DNA of 64,000 nucleotides from Salinimicrobium terrae DSM 17865 (GTDB lineage Bacteria; Bacteroidota; Bacteroidia; Flavobacteriales; Flavobacteriaceae). Positions 1-8,039 of the stretch are shown piece after piece. Each line of letters starts with the position of its first letter. Within the stretch, counting starts at the first letter, position 1. The DNA is taken from NCBI RefSeq assembly GCF_000424665.1, contig NZ_AUKI01000002.1, positions 41,171 to 105,170 on the forward strand, in the 5' to 3' direction. The notes under the pieces were generated by a model. It saw only the letters and a list, made by a program, of their open reading frames with translations, was not told where the DNA came from and did no database searches. The translations under genes and the position numbers were made by a program.

Positions 1-584
1 TCTTCATAGATCTCATAGTTAAACTCCCTTTTCTCCTTTTGACACCACTCGATAAGAAGACCTTTATAACTTATTACCGTTCCCTCCAGTTGCTCAATAT
101 CCACATAGGGTTCGATGACCCGCTCATAGATAAACTTTCTTACATATCTGTAACCCCGGTCAAGATAAATGGCACCAACAAGAGCTTCAAAAAGATTTCC
201 GTGAATATTCGTTCCAAATTGATCTGTGGGAATATTAGTCTGGATATGTTTTATTAATTCAAGGTCTTTCCCCAGCTCATTGAGATGTTTACGACTTACT
301 ATCTTGGATCGCATCTTGGTAAGGTATCCTTCGTTTCCGCCTGGAACTTCACTAAAGAGATGAGAAGCAATGACCGCACTCAACATGGCATCGCCTAAAA
401 ACTCCATTCTCTCGAAGTTAATAGCATTTCCGTCAGAATCTTTTTGATTGAGCGACCTGTGGGTAAACGCTTTTTTATAGTGGGAAATATTCCGTGGTTT
501 AAAGCCCATGATCCTTGTCAATTCGACAAAAAAATTCCCGCCTCTGGAAGAGCGGGAATTTAATATATTTCTTATAACACTCAT
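1..584 (-). CDS. rnc: Ribonuclease III (partial, C-terminus outside window)
   Basis: This gene encodes the double-strand-specific endoribonuclease that processes rRNA precursors and structured mRNAs. About 194 codons are visible, reading from ATG at 584 towards base 1. The catalytic signature (ERMEFLGDAML) follows the conserved FTHRS segment, and the endonuclease domain continues through a GNLFEALVGAIYLDRG stretch. The dsRNA-binding domain begins near the window edge and is cut off. The gene lies 9 bp after fabF, giving the common acpP-fabF-rnc order, so cotranscription is expected. I chose the start at 584 because the residues before the catalytic domain (RNILNSRSSRGGNFF) look like a normal N-terminus for this family. 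A later Met at the MGFKPRN segment is possible. Oddly, a full terminator-like hairpin lies in codons 8-19. Confidence 0.95.
   Translation of the reverse strand, partial: MSVIRNILNSRSSRGGNFFVELTRIMGFKPRNISHYKKAFTHRSLNQKDSDGNAINFERMEFLGDAMLSAVIASHLFSEVPGGNEGYLTKMRSKIVSRKHLNELGKDLELIKHIQTNIPTDQFGTNIHGNLFEALVGAIYLDRGYRYVRKFIYERVIEPYVDIEQLEGTVISYKGLLIEWCQKEKREFNYEIYE
528..561 (-). terminator. Terminator-like hairpin inside the 5' end of rnc
   Basis: Read on the minus strand, a perfect 10-bp stem (AAATTCCCGC / GCGGGAATTT) with a 10-nt loop is followed by seven T. This is the layout of an intrinsic terminator. It starts 23 nt inside the rnc reading frame and about 33 nt after the fabF stop. It could end most acpP-fabF transcripts, or act as a cleavable leader hairpin. 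Confidence 0.6.
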
Positions 585-593
585 GGTGAGTCC

Positions 594-1847
594 TTAGTCG
601 TCCATCTTTTTGAAAAGCACACAGGCATTATGACCACCAAAGCCAAAAGTATTGCTCATGGCTACCTTTACCTCCCTCTTTTGTGCCTTATTTAATGTAA
701 GGTTCAATTCTGGATCAATATTCTCATCGGCAACCTCATGATTAATGGTAGGCGGTACCAACCCATGTTTCATGGCAAGGATTGATGCGATAGCTTCCAC
801 CGCTCCGGCAGCACCTAAAAGGTGTCCTGTCATAGATTTAGTGGAATTAATATTCATACTTTTTGCATGTTCCCCAAAAACCTTTTTAATCGCTTTGAGT
901 TCGGCTACGTCGCCAAGTGGGGTCGAAGTACCATGTGTGTTGATGTGATCAACATCTTCCGGCTTCAGTTCTGCATTTCTAAGACAATTTTCCATTACAG
1001 CCACCACTCCAATTCCTTCCGGATGTGGTGCAGTCATATGGTGCGCATCCGAAGATAATCCCCCGCCGAGTACTTCAGCATAGATCTTTGCTCCTCTTGC
1101 TTTTGCATGCTCATATTCTTCGAGAATGAGAGCACCTGCACCTTCACCCAAAACAAATCCGTCTCGTGTAGCATCAAATGGTCTCGAAGCCGTCTCGGGA
1201 CTTTCGTTCCTGGTTGACAGAGCGTGCATGGCATTAAATCCACCCATACCTGCAGGAGCAACTGCTGCCTCACTACCTCCGGTGACAATAACATCACTGT
1301 AGCCTAACCTGATGGTATTTAAGGCATCTATTAATGCATTAGCCGCAGAAGCACAAGCCGAAACCGTTGTATAGTTAGGGCCCATGAATCCATGTTTGAT
1401 GGAAATATTCCCGGGAGCAATATCGGCAATCATTTTTGGTATAAAGAAAGGATTGAACCTTGGGGTTCCATCGCCTTTACCAAAAGCCAGAACTTCATCC
1501 TGAAAAGTCTCAAGACCTCCTATCCCGGCACCCCAAATCACTCCAACACGGAGCTTATCTACGGTATCAAGATCCAACCCCGAATCCTTTATAGCCTCAT
1601 CTGAGGCCACTAAGGCATACTGAGCAAATTTGTCGAGTTTCCTGGCTTCTTTTCGATCGAAGTGATCTAAGGCATTGAAATTTTTGAGCTCACAAGCGAA
1701 TTTAGTTTTGAATTTTTCGGTGTCGAAATAGGTAATGGGTGCAGATCCGCTTTTACCATTCACTAAACCTTCCCAGTATTCTTCAATATTATTTCCGATT
1801 GGGGTAAGGGCACCTAATCCAGTTACTACAACACGCTTTAACTCCAT
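594..1847 (-). CDS. fabF: Beta-ketoacyl-ACP synthase II (KAS II)
   Basis: This is the condensing enzyme that extends acyl-ACP with malonyl-ACP in type II fatty acid synthesis in the cytoplasm. The 417-residue length is normal. The thiolase-fold catalytic triad is visible: Cys in VSACASAANAL (about residue 165), His in NTHGTSTPLGD (about 305) and His in STKSMTGHLLGAAG (about 342). The glycine-rich C-terminal FGFGGHNA motif is also intact. It starts 16 bp after acpP, its acyl carrier partner, and is followed 9 bp later by rnc. Identification is secure at family level, and the acpP linkage supports FabF rather than another KAS paralogue. Confidence 0.97.
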   Translation of the reverse strand: MELKRVVVTGLGALTPIGNNIEEYWEGLVNGKSGSAPITYFDTEKFKTKFACELKNFNALDHFDRKEARKLDKFAQYALVASDEAIKDSGLDLDTVDKLRVGVIWGAGIGGLETFQDEVLAFGKGDGTPRFNPFFIPKMIADIAPGNISIKHGFMGPNYTTVSACASAANALIDALNTIRLGYSDVIVTGGSEAAVAPAGMGGFNAMHALSTRNESPETASRPFDATRDGFVLGEGAGALILEEYEHAKARGAKIYAEVLGGGLSSDAHHMTAPHPEGIGVVAVMENCLRNAELKPEDVDHINTHGTSTPLGDVAELKAIKKVFGEHAKSMNINSTKSMTGHLLGAAGAVEAIASILAMKHGLVPPTINHEVADENIDPELNLTLNKAQKREVKVAMSNTFGFGGHNACVLFKKMDD

Positions 1848-1863
1848 AAGGATATGTTACTTT

Positions 1864-2100
1864 TTATTTTTTTGCGTCTTCAATATAAGAGATTGCCTGA
1901 CCTACAGTAGCAATGTTTTCGGCCTGATCGTCTGGGATCTGGATATCAAATTCCTTCTCAAATTCCATGATCAACTCTACAGTGTCTAATGAATCAGCGC
2001 CCAAGTCGTTGGTGAAGCTAGCTTCGTTTACTACTTCATTTTCGTCAACTCCTAACTTGTCAACGATAATCGCTTTTACTCTTGATGCAATGTCTGACAT
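1864..2100 (-). CDS. acpP: Acyl carrier protein
   Basis: This is a small acidic carrier (78 residues) that holds growing acyl chains on a phosphopantetheine arm. The attachment serine is in the [15 protein letters not shown] motif, around residue 37. I start it at the ATG at 2100 (MSDIASRVK...), the usual ACP N-terminus. The reading frame stays open upstream to an ATG at 2133, but that would add 11 atypical residues inside the apparent 5' leader and overlap the promoter octamer. It is the first gene of the acpP-fabF-rnc operon and lies divergent from purN, with about 148 bp between them. Confidence 0.97.
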   Translation of the reverse strand: MSDIASRVKAIIVDKLGVDENEVVNEASFTNDLGADSLDTVELIMEFEKEFDIQIPDDQAENIATVGQAISYIEDAKK

Positions 2101-2130
2101 AACTTGTGTTTTTAATTTTAAATTAAGTGG

Positions 2131-2138
2131 CAAAAATA
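2131..2138 (-). promoter_or_regulatory. Candidate -7 octamer of the acpP promoter
   Basis: On the minus strand TATTTTTG matches the Bacteroidota TAnnTTTG consensus and lies 31 bp before the acpP start. No convincing TTTG -33 element is found at the expected distance, so only the -7 part is supported. Confidence 0.4.
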
Positions 2139-2248
2139 AAAAACTTTATTTTAAAACCTGTTTTTACTTTAAAAATGTGAACGTAAATTACATAATTTCC
2201 GCCTAAAGCCAGTATTTTTACCTGCTAATAATTGTTAAGACCCTTCTC

Positions 2249-2851
2249 TTGCAAAAAGTAGGAAATTCCAAAAAAAAGAAAATAGTGATCTTTGCCTCAG
2301 GTAATGGATCGAATGCCGAAAATATAATCAAATACTTTCAGGATAAAGGGACAGCCGAAGTCACGGCTGTATTTTCAAACAACCGGCAGGCAAAAGTTCT
2401 TCAAAGAGCTCATAATCGAGGCGTCAAGGCATTACATTTTGACCGTGAAGCTCTTTATGAAACCAATGATATTTTTAATTTGCTAAAGGACATGAAACCA
2501 GACCTAATTGTGCTGGCCGGCTTTCTATGGATTTTTCCAAATAAGATTCTGCAGGAATTTCCGGGAAAAGTGATCAATATCCATCCTGCCCTACTTCCCA
2601 AATACGGCGGAAAAGGAATGTACGGAATGAACGTTCATGAAGCCATTTTAGAGCAGAAAGAAGTGGAAACGGGAATTAGCATTCATTATGTAAATGATAA
2701 GTATGATGAGGGAAAACTTATTTTTCAGAAGACTACTTCCGTAGATCCCCATGACACTGCTGAGTCCATTGCTCAAAAAATCCACGAACTGGAATATGAG
2801 CACTTTCCGAAGGTAATCGAGAATCTTTTATTCCCTTCGGAAGATGCATAA
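2249..2851 (+). CDS. purN: Phosphoribosylglycinamide formyltransferase
   Basis: PurN transfers a formyl group from 10-formyl-THF to GAR in de novo purine synthesis. The product has about 200 residues, a normal length. Visible motifs are the N-terminal FASGNGSNAENI phosphate-binding loop, the NIHPALLPKYGGKGMYG segment with the catalytic His and Asn region, and the downstream GISIHYVNDKYDEG containing the catalytic Asp. The start is TTG at 2249. No ATG or GTG precedes the conserved VIFASGNGS core in a usable place, so the TTG is the best choice but remains uncertain. The 3' end overlaps rnhA by 8 bp, implying translational coupling. A purF-like gene lies downstream on the same strand. Confidence 0.93.
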   Translation: MQKVGNSKKKKIVIFASGNGSNAENIIKYFQDKGTAEVTAVFSNNRQAKVLQRAHNRGVKALHFDREALYETNDIFNLLKDMKPDLIVLAGFLWIFPNKILQEFPGKVINIHPALLPKYGGKGMYGMNVHEAILEQKEVETGISIHYVNDKYDEGKLIFQKTTSVDPHDTAESIAQKIHELEYEHFPKVIENLLFPSEDA

Positions 2852-3326
2852 TGCACAAGTCCATATTTATACAGATGGGGCTGCGCGGGGAAATCCAGGC
2901 CCCGGAGGTTATGGAATAGTCATGGAATGGGTGGGGAAACCTTATCGAAAGGAGTTTTCTAAAGGCTTTAAACACACCACCAACAACCGAATGGAACTTC
3001 TGGCTGTCATAGAAGCCCTGAAGAAGCTGAAAAATTCCGACACCACCGCTATGGTTTTTACAGATTCCAAATATGTCGCCGATGCTGTGGAAAAAGGCTG
3101 GGTTTTTAACTGGGAAAAAAAAGCTTTTAAAGACCGAAAGAATGTTGACCTGTGGATTGAATTTTTAAAGGAATACCGTAAGCATAAAGTCAGGTTCAAA
3201 TGGATAAAAGGTCATAATGAACATCCACAAAATGAACGTTGTGACCAGCTGGCAGTACGAGCTTCCAAAGGAAATAAGTTGTTAATCGATACAGGATTTG
3301 AAGAGGGCTCGAAAAGCCTTTTTTAA
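2844..3326 (+). CDS. rnhA: Ribonuclease HI
   Basis: RNase HI degrades the RNA strand of RNA:DNA hybrids. The 160-residue protein carries the catalytic acidic residues in order: Asp in IYTDGAARGNPGPGG (residue 11), Glu in NNRMELLAVIEAL, Asp in FTDSKYVADAV, and the C-terminal Asp in NERCDQLA preceded by the GHNEHP loop. The basic handle region (KKAFKDRKNVDLW) is present, as in the bacterial type. The ATG lies inside the end of purN with an 8-bp overlap, so the two genes are almost certainly cotranscribed. Confidence 0.96.
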   Translation: MHNAQVHIYTDGAARGNPGPGGYGIVMEWVGKPYRKEFSKGFKHTTNNRMELLAVIEALKKLKNSDTTAMVFTDSKYVADAVEKGWVFNWEKKAFKDRKNVDLWIEFLKEYRKHKVRFKWIKGHNEHPQNERCDQLAVRASKGNKLLIDTGFEEGSKSLF

Positions 3327-3362
3327 GACCTTATAGGTTTTACTGCTTGAAAAACAAAACCG

Positions 3363-3370
3363 TATATTTG
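3363..3370 (+). promoter_or_regulatory. -7 octamer ahead of the PfkB kinase gene
   Basis: TATATTTG matches TAnnTTTG exactly, 22 bp before the ATG. A TTTA that could serve as a weak -33 element lies 20 bp upstream. Confidence 0.5.
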
Positions 3371-3392
3371 CACCTCATTTTTAAATAATATT

Positions 3393-4316
3393 ATGAACAA
3401 ATTATTAATAGTGGGTACCGTTGCTTTTGATGCTATCGAAACCCCTTTTGGTAAAACTGATAAGATCCTTGGTGGAGCAGCAACTTATATAGGGCTTTCT
3501 GCCGCACAATTCGAGATTGACAGTGCCATTGTCTCTGTTGTAGGAGAAGATTTCCCACAGGAATATCTCGACCTGCTTAGCAACAGGAACATAGATCTAT
3601 CAGGAATTGAAATAGTCAAAGGCGGTAAAACCTTTTTCTGGAGTGGTAAATATCACAACGACCTTAATTCAAGAGATACTTTAGATACCCAACTTAATGT
3701 ACTGGCAGATTTCCAACCCGTGGTACCTGACAATTTTAAATCTCCCGATGTTGTTATGCTGGGGAACCTTCACCCGCTGGTGCAACTTAGTGTACTTGAA
3801 CAGATAGAAAGACCAAAGCTGGTGGTGCTTGATACCATGAACTTTTGGATGGATAACAGTTGGGATGACCTCATGAAAGTGATTGGTAAAGTAGATGCTC
3901 TTACCATTAATGACGAGGAAGCACGGCAGCTTACAGATGAATATTCCCTCGTTAAAGCCGCCCGTAAAATTGCCGAAATGGGTCCAAAATATGTAGTGAT
4001 TAAAAAGGGGGAACATGGAGCACTTCTATTCCATGACGAGCAGATATTTTTCGCGCCTGCCTTACCTATTGAGGAAGTTTTCGATCCCACCGGGGCCGGA
4101 GACACTTTTGCCGGTGGTTTTACCGGATATTTAGCCCATACCGGCGATATATCTTTTAAGAACATGAAGAATGCAGTAATTTACGGCTCAAACCTTGCCT
4201 CTTTTTGTGTTGAGAAATTCGGAACAGAGAGAATGCAGGATCTAACCAAAGAAGATGTGCATCAACGCCTGGAGGAGTTCAAATCTTTAACACAATTCCA
4301 GATAAAACTTACTTAA
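3393..4316 (+). CDS. PfkB-family carbohydrate/nucleoside kinase
   Basis: This is a 307-residue ribokinase-fold kinase that phosphorylates a sugar or nucleoside-like substrate with ATP. Visible features are the N-terminal VGTVAFDAIETPFG strand, the GGAATYIGLSAAQF substrate-lid region, and near residue 235 the C-terminal PfkB signature DPTGAGDTFAGGF with the catalytic Asp and anion hole. The substrate cannot be read from the sequence. It is followed by a terminator and then purF, and preceded by purN-rnhA, so a role linked to nucleotide or pentose metabolism is plausible but only inferred from context. A TAnnTTTG octamer suggests its own promoter. Confidence 0.9.
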   Translation: MNKLLIVGTVAFDAIETPFGKTDKILGGAATYIGLSAAQFEIDSAIVSVVGEDFPQEYLDLLSNRNIDLSGIEIVKGGKTFFWSGKYHNDLNSRDTLDTQLNVLADFQPVVPDNFKSPDVVMLGNLHPLVQLSVLEQIERPKLVVLDTMNFWMDNSWDDLMKVIGKVDALTINDEEARQLTDEYSLVKAARKIAEMGPKYVVIKKGEHGALLFHDEQIFFAPALPIEEVFDPTGAGDTFAGGFTGYLAHTGDISFKNMKNAVIYGSNLASFCVEKFGTERMQDLTKEDVHQRLEEFKSLTQFQIKLT

Positions 4317-4323
4317 TATTTCT

Positions 4324-4348
4324 GCCCTGTAATTTCAGGGCTTTTTTT
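4324..4348 (+). terminator. Intrinsic terminator after the PfkB kinase
   Basis: GCCCTG / CAGGGC form a 6-bp stem with a 6-nt loop, followed by seven T. It lies just after the kinase stop codon and about 32 bp ahead of purF. Confidence 0.8.
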
Positions 4349-4380
4349 ATGACTAAAACCGGGTCAAACAACAATAGTTT

Positions 4381-6279
4381 ATGAGTGATGCTTTAAAACA
4401 CGAATGCGGAATTGCCCAACTGCGCCTGCTAAAACCTTTGGAATACTACAAAGAGAAGTATGGAACAGCATTCTATGGGGTGAACAAGATGTACCTTATG
4501 ATGGAAAAGCAGCATAACCGCGGTCAGGACGGAGCCGGTTTTGCGAGCATTAAACTTAATACTCAGCCGGGAGATCGATATATTAGCAGGATTAGAAGTA
4601 TCGCTGGACAACCCATACAGGATATTTTTGCCCAGATCAATGATCGCATAAATGAGGAGATAAAGCAACATCCGGAATATGCCGATGATGTTGCACTGCA
4701 AAAAAAGCACATTCCCTACCTGGGAGAATTATTCCTCGGTCACGTTCGCTACGGCACTTTTGGAAAAAACAGTGTGGAAAGCGTTCATCCTTTTCTGCGG
4801 CAGAATAACTGGATGCACAGAAACCTCATAGTTGCCGGAAATTTTAATATGACTAACGTACACCAGCTTTTTAATAATCTGGTGGAATTGGGGCAGCATC
4901 CTAAAGAAAAAGCCGATACTGTAACTGTTATGGAGAAAATTGGCCACTTTTTGGATGATGAAGTTCGTAAACTTTATAAAAAATTAAAGAACGAAGGGTA
5001 CTCCAAGGTCGAAGCTTCCCCCCTAATCGCCGAACAGTTAAAAGTAAGTAAGATCCTTAGAAAATCTGCTAAGAACTGGGATGGGGGTTATGCCATGGCC
5101 GGATTGTTGGGTCATGGTGATTCCTTTGTGTTGCGGGATCCTGCAGGTATAAGGCCATGTTATTATTACTGCGATGACGAAATTGTAGTAGTTGCTTCGG
5201 AAAGACCTGTCATTCAAACCGTTTTTAATGTTGAATTTGACAAAGTAGTAGAATTACCTCCGGGACATGCCATTATTACCAAAAAAAATGGTGAAGTTCG
5301 GATTAAGCAGATCCTCGAACCTTTGGAAAGAAAGGCCTGCTCCTTTGAACGTATATATTTTTCCCGCGGAAGTGACGCCGAGATCTACCGCGAGCGGAAA
5401 ATGCTTGGAAAGCTTTTAATGCCGGAAGTGCTTAAAGCTATAGATCATGATACCGTAAATACTGTTTTTTCTTTTATTCCTAACACAGCTGAAACCTGTT
5501 TCTACGGAATGGTTGAAGCAGCACAGGATGAACTTAACAAGCAAAAGAATGATACTATTCTTGCCGAAAAAGAAACTTTAACCGATGCCCGCCTGCAGGA
5601 GATCCTTGCCCACCGGCTAAGAACCGAAAAAATTGCGATCAAAGATGCCAAGCTACGCACCTTCATCACAGAAGACAGCAGCCGGGATGACCTGGTAGCA
5701 CACGTTTATGACGTGACTTACGGTGTGGTAAAACCCGAGGATACCCTGGTGATCATCGATGACAGTATTGTAAGGGGAACAACCCTGAAAAAGAGTATTC
5801 TCAAAATGATGGACAGGACAAATCCCAGGAAGATCGTGGTTGTTTCCTCTGCCCCACAAATACGTTATCCCGACTGTTACGGGATTGATATGGCAAGATT
5901 AGAGAATCTTGTGGCTTTTGAAGCAGCTCTTGAATTACTTAAAGAAAGTGACAAGTACCACATAGTGGAAGAGGTGTACGAAAAGTGCAAAAAACAGGTA
6001 GATCTTGAAGATAAGGAAGTGAAAAATTTTGTCAAGGAAATTTACGCACCTTTCACAGATGAACAAATTTCAGATAAAATAGCTGAGCTACTAAGTCAGG
6101 AAAATATAAAAGCTGAAGTTAAAATTATATTCCAGTCTGTGGAAAACCTTCACAAGGCATGTCCAAAAAACCTGGGGGATTGGTATTTTACAGGGGACTA
6201 TCCTACTTTTGGAGGAAATAGAGTTGTAAACCGTGCCTTTATTAATTTTTATCAAGGAAGTACTGAAAGAGCCTATTAA
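4381..6279 (+). CDS. purF: Amidophosphoribosyltransferase-like protein (long PurF variant)
   Basis: PurF makes phosphoribosylamine from PRPP and glutamine. Here the expected nucleophile is Cys9 in MSDALKHECGIAQ, implying removal of an 8-residue propeptide. The glutaminase half carries HNRGQDGAGF and HVRYGTFGKNS. The PRTase half carries the PRPP loop LVIIDDSIVRGTTLKKS (about residue 459) and SSAPQIRYPDCYGIDMA. At 632 residues it is clearly longer than the classic enzyme of about 500, with an extra loop after the nucleophile and an extended C-terminus. Bacteroidota often carry such a long form as well as a canonical PurF. Whether this copy is the main enzyme or a paralogue cannot be told here. 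purN lies upstream on the same strand. Confidence 0.88.
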   Translation: MSDALKHECGIAQLRLLKPLEYYKEKYGTAFYGVNKMYLMMEKQHNRGQDGAGFASIKLNTQPGDRYISRIRSIAGQPIQDIFAQINDRINEEIKQHPEYADDVALQKKHIPYLGELFLGHVRYGTFGKNSVESVHPFLRQNNWMHRNLIVAGNFNMTNVHQLFNNLVELGQHPKEKADTVTVMEKIGHFLDDEVRKLYKKLKNEGYSKVEASPLIAEQLKVSKILRKSAKNWDGGYAMAGLLGHGDSFVLRDPAGIRPCYYYCDDEIVVVASERPVIQTVFNVEFDKVVELPPGHAIITKKNGEVRIKQILEPLERKACSFERIYFSRGSDAEIYRERKMLGKLLMPEVLKAIDHDTVNTVFSFIPNTAETCFYGMVEAAQDELNKQKNDTILAEKETLTDARLQEILAHRLRTEKIAIKDAKLRTFITEDSSRDDLVAHVYDVTYGVVKPEDTLVIIDDSIVRGTTLKKSILKMMDRTNPRKIVVVSSAPQIRYPDCYGIDMARLENLVAFEAALELLKESDKYHIVEEVYEKCKKQVDLEDKEVKNFVKEIYAPFTDEQISDKIAELLSQENIKAEVKIIFQSVENLHKACPKNLGDWYFTGDYPTFGGNRVVNRAFINFYQGSTERAY

Positions 6280-6375
6280 TATGGCCTTTTTCTTTACTCC
6301 TTAAAGACCTTTGTGTAGTTCAACTAGAATACCTGCTGTTCATCTAAAAAGATCTCAAAGACAAAGAATAATATT

Positions 6376-6383
6376 TACTTTTA
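6376..6383 (+). promoter_or_regulatory. -7-like octamer ahead of small RNA copy 1
   Basis: TACTTTTA differs from TAnnTTTG at one position. It ends 3 nt before the first base conserved between the two repeat copies. The second copy has TACTTTAG at exactly the same distance, which supports it as the start signal of that RNA. Confidence 0.45.
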
Positions 6384-6386
6384 CAA

Positions 6387-6456
6387 AGCCATAACATAAG
6401 TAGGTTAAGTTCATGGTAGATTTGGGGCAAAAAAGGTGGAGCTATCCACCTTTTTT
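6387..6456 (+). ncRNA. Candidate small RNA, copy 1 of a duplicated element
   Basis: This 70-nt stretch (AGCCATAACATAAG... to the T-run) is almost identical to the minus strand at 46197-46268. The only differences are one base in the terminator tetraloop and the lengths of the A- and T-runs. It ends in a strong intrinsic terminator: GGTGGA-GCTA-TCCACC flanked by six A and six T. Sequence similarity stops at the octamer side and after the T-run, so the conserved unit matches a transcript. A one-base difference in the A-run shifts any reading frame between the copies, which argues against a peptide. I cannot name a known RNA family; Rfam families of Flavobacteria would be the place to look. Confidence 0.6.
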
Positions 6457-6728
6457 ATTTGGTATAAACTCAGTCTTGGTCTTCCTCCCCGGAATAATCT
6501 TCAAAAATGCTCTTTTAGGAAGATAATCAATTAAAGCTTCTATTTATACTTTAATATCCTTACTTCAGGGGGAATCCTGACCTGTCAAAATAGATATTTT
6601 TGTTCCTCTTTTTTAAAGCTTCTGTACAGAAAAAGTATCTCTGGTGCCAGGATTAATTAAGAAATTTTGCATAAAAAAAGGCTCTGAAAAATGCTCCCAA
6701 AGCCTTTTTAATCAACTACCAACTGTTT
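6457..6728. other. Intergenic remainder between small RNA copy 1 and the decarboxylase operon
   Basis: This AT-rich stretch has no convincing gene. A short minus-strand open stretch (reading ...LPKRAFLKIIPGRKTKTEF..., 6440-6540) has no start codon and may be decayed coding sequence or chance. The right end holds the convergent terminator listed separately. Confidence 0.4.
6673..6709 (-). terminator. Terminator of the decarboxylase operon
   Basis: AAAGGCT / AGCCTTT form a 7-bp stem with a 17-nt loop and T-runs on both strands. It lies 20 bp after the oadB stop and could stop transcription in either direction. Confidence 0.65.
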
Positions 6729-7982
6729 CTACATTAAGAAACTTATCATTATACCGGCGGCAACGGCAGAGCCAATCACCCCACTCACGTTTGGCGCCAT
6801 TGCATGCATGAGTAAGTGGTTTGAAGGATCGCTCTTGATCCCTTCCTGCTGCACTACCCTGGCACTGTCCGGCACCGCAGAAACTCCCGCAGCCCCGATT
6901 AATGGATTGATTTTATTTCCAGGACTCATAAAAAGATTCATGATCTTGGCAAAAATGAGTCCACCCGCAGTAGCAATAATGAAAGAAACTGCTCCCAGAG
7001 CGAAGATCTTTATTGAGCTTGAGGTAAGGAAAACACTTGCTTGTGTAGAAGCTCCTACGGTTACTCCCAGTAAAATGGTCACTATGTCAATCATCTTGGT
7101 TCTCGCTGTATCTGCCAAACGCTCTGTCACTCCACTTTCTTTAAGGATATTTCCAAAGAAGAGCATTCCTAAAAGTGGAATAGCCGATGGAGAAATGAAG
7201 GTGGTTATTAATAATCCAATTATTGGGAACAGGATTTTTTCTGTTTTAGATACGGCCCGTGGAGGTTTCATTCTTATAAGCCGCTCTTTCTTGGTGATCA
7301 ATAATTTCATAATTGGTGGTTGGATCACCGGCACAAGGGCCATATACGAATAAGCCGCAATAGCTATACTCCCTATTAATTGAGGAGCCAGCTTAGCAGA
7401 AGCAAAAATCGCCGTTGGTCCATCTGCCCCACCAATTATGGAAATTGCACCTGCTTCGTGAATTTCAAATCCCAGAGCTACAGCCCCAATAAAAGTTCCA
7501 AATATCCCTATCTGTGCAGCCGCACCCAGGAGCATTAGCCGCGGATTCGAGATAAGAGATGAAAAATCGGTCATTGCACCAATTCCCAAAAAAATAAGAG
7601 GTGGATAAATTCCCTGAGTAACACCAAAGTAAAGGTAATTGAGAACCGACCCTGATTCATAAATGCCTACTCCCGCACCAGGAGAGAAGGGAATGTTTCC
7701 CAATAGAATACCAGTACCTATTGGAATGAGCAAGAGAGGTTCATAATGAAGTCGGATAGCCAGAAAAATAAAGATCAAACCTATGGCAATCATTATAAGA
7801 TTTCCAAAACTTACGTTTGAAAAACCAGTATAATCCCAGAAATGTCTTAGCCCTTCAAACAGACCGCCTGTTTCTTCAGATGTTTCAGAGACTAAATTTT
7901 GGGCCATTAAATCACTTCCAAAGATTAAAGGAATCAGGTATAGAATAGCCAGTATACTTAAAACAGTTATTAATTTTTTCAC
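6729..7982 (-). CDS. Sodium-translocating decarboxylase, beta (membrane pump) subunit
   Basis: This is the integral membrane subunit that decarboxylates carboxybiotin and exports sodium ions in the OadB/MmdB/GcdB family. The 417 residues form about ten hydrophobic segments. The family signatures are intact: SIIGGADGPTAIFASAKLAP (about residue 185) with the sodium-site Asp, and NPLIGAAGVSAVPDSARVVQ (about 360). An N-terminal hydrophobic segment plus a short periplasmic stretch (SETSEETGG) precedes the core. It is the last gene of the operon, 57 bp after the biotin carrier gene. The partners (alpha, gamma, biotin carrier) and the adjacent epimerase indicate methylmalonyl-CoA as substrate, although oxaloacetate cannot be excluded for this subunit alone. 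Confidence 0.95.
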   Translation of the reverse strand: MKKLITVLSILAILYLIPLIFGSDLMAQNLVSETSEETGGLFEGLRHFWDYTGFSNVSFGNLIMIAIGLIFIFLAIRLHYEPLLLIPIGTGILLGNIPFSPGAGVGIYESGSVLNYLYFGVTQGIYPPLIFLGIGAMTDFSSLISNPRLMLLGAAAQIGIFGTFIGAVALGFEIHEAGAISIIGGADGPTAIFASAKLAPQLIGSIAIAAYSYMALVPVIQPPIMKLLITKKERLIRMKPPRAVSKTEKILFPIIGLLITTFISPSAIPLLGMLFFGNILKESGVTERLADTARTKMIDIVTILLGVTVGASTQASVFLTSSSIKIFALGAVSFIIATAGGLIFAKIMNLFMSPGNKINPLIGAAGVSAVPDSARVVQQEGIKSDPSNHLLMHAMAPNVSGVIGSAVAAGIMISFLM

Positions 7983-8039
7983 AATCTTATCATTTAGATA
8001 TTCAGAGAATTGTCCATTGTTCCTATGAAGAACAAAAAA

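Noticed and set aside
39..1604. Several plus-strand open frames of 60-90 codons opposite rnc and fabF
   Set aside because: They lie wholly opposite strongly recognised genes and show no protein-family features.
1864..2133. Longer acpP reading frame starting at 2133
   Set aside because: The extra 11 residues precede a canonical ACP start and overlap the promoter octamer.
6440..6545. Short minus-strand coding-like stretch (LPKRAFLKIIPGRKTKTEF)
   Set aside because: There is no start codon, an in-frame stop two codons upstream, and overlap with the small RNA terminator; probably chance or a decayed remnant.
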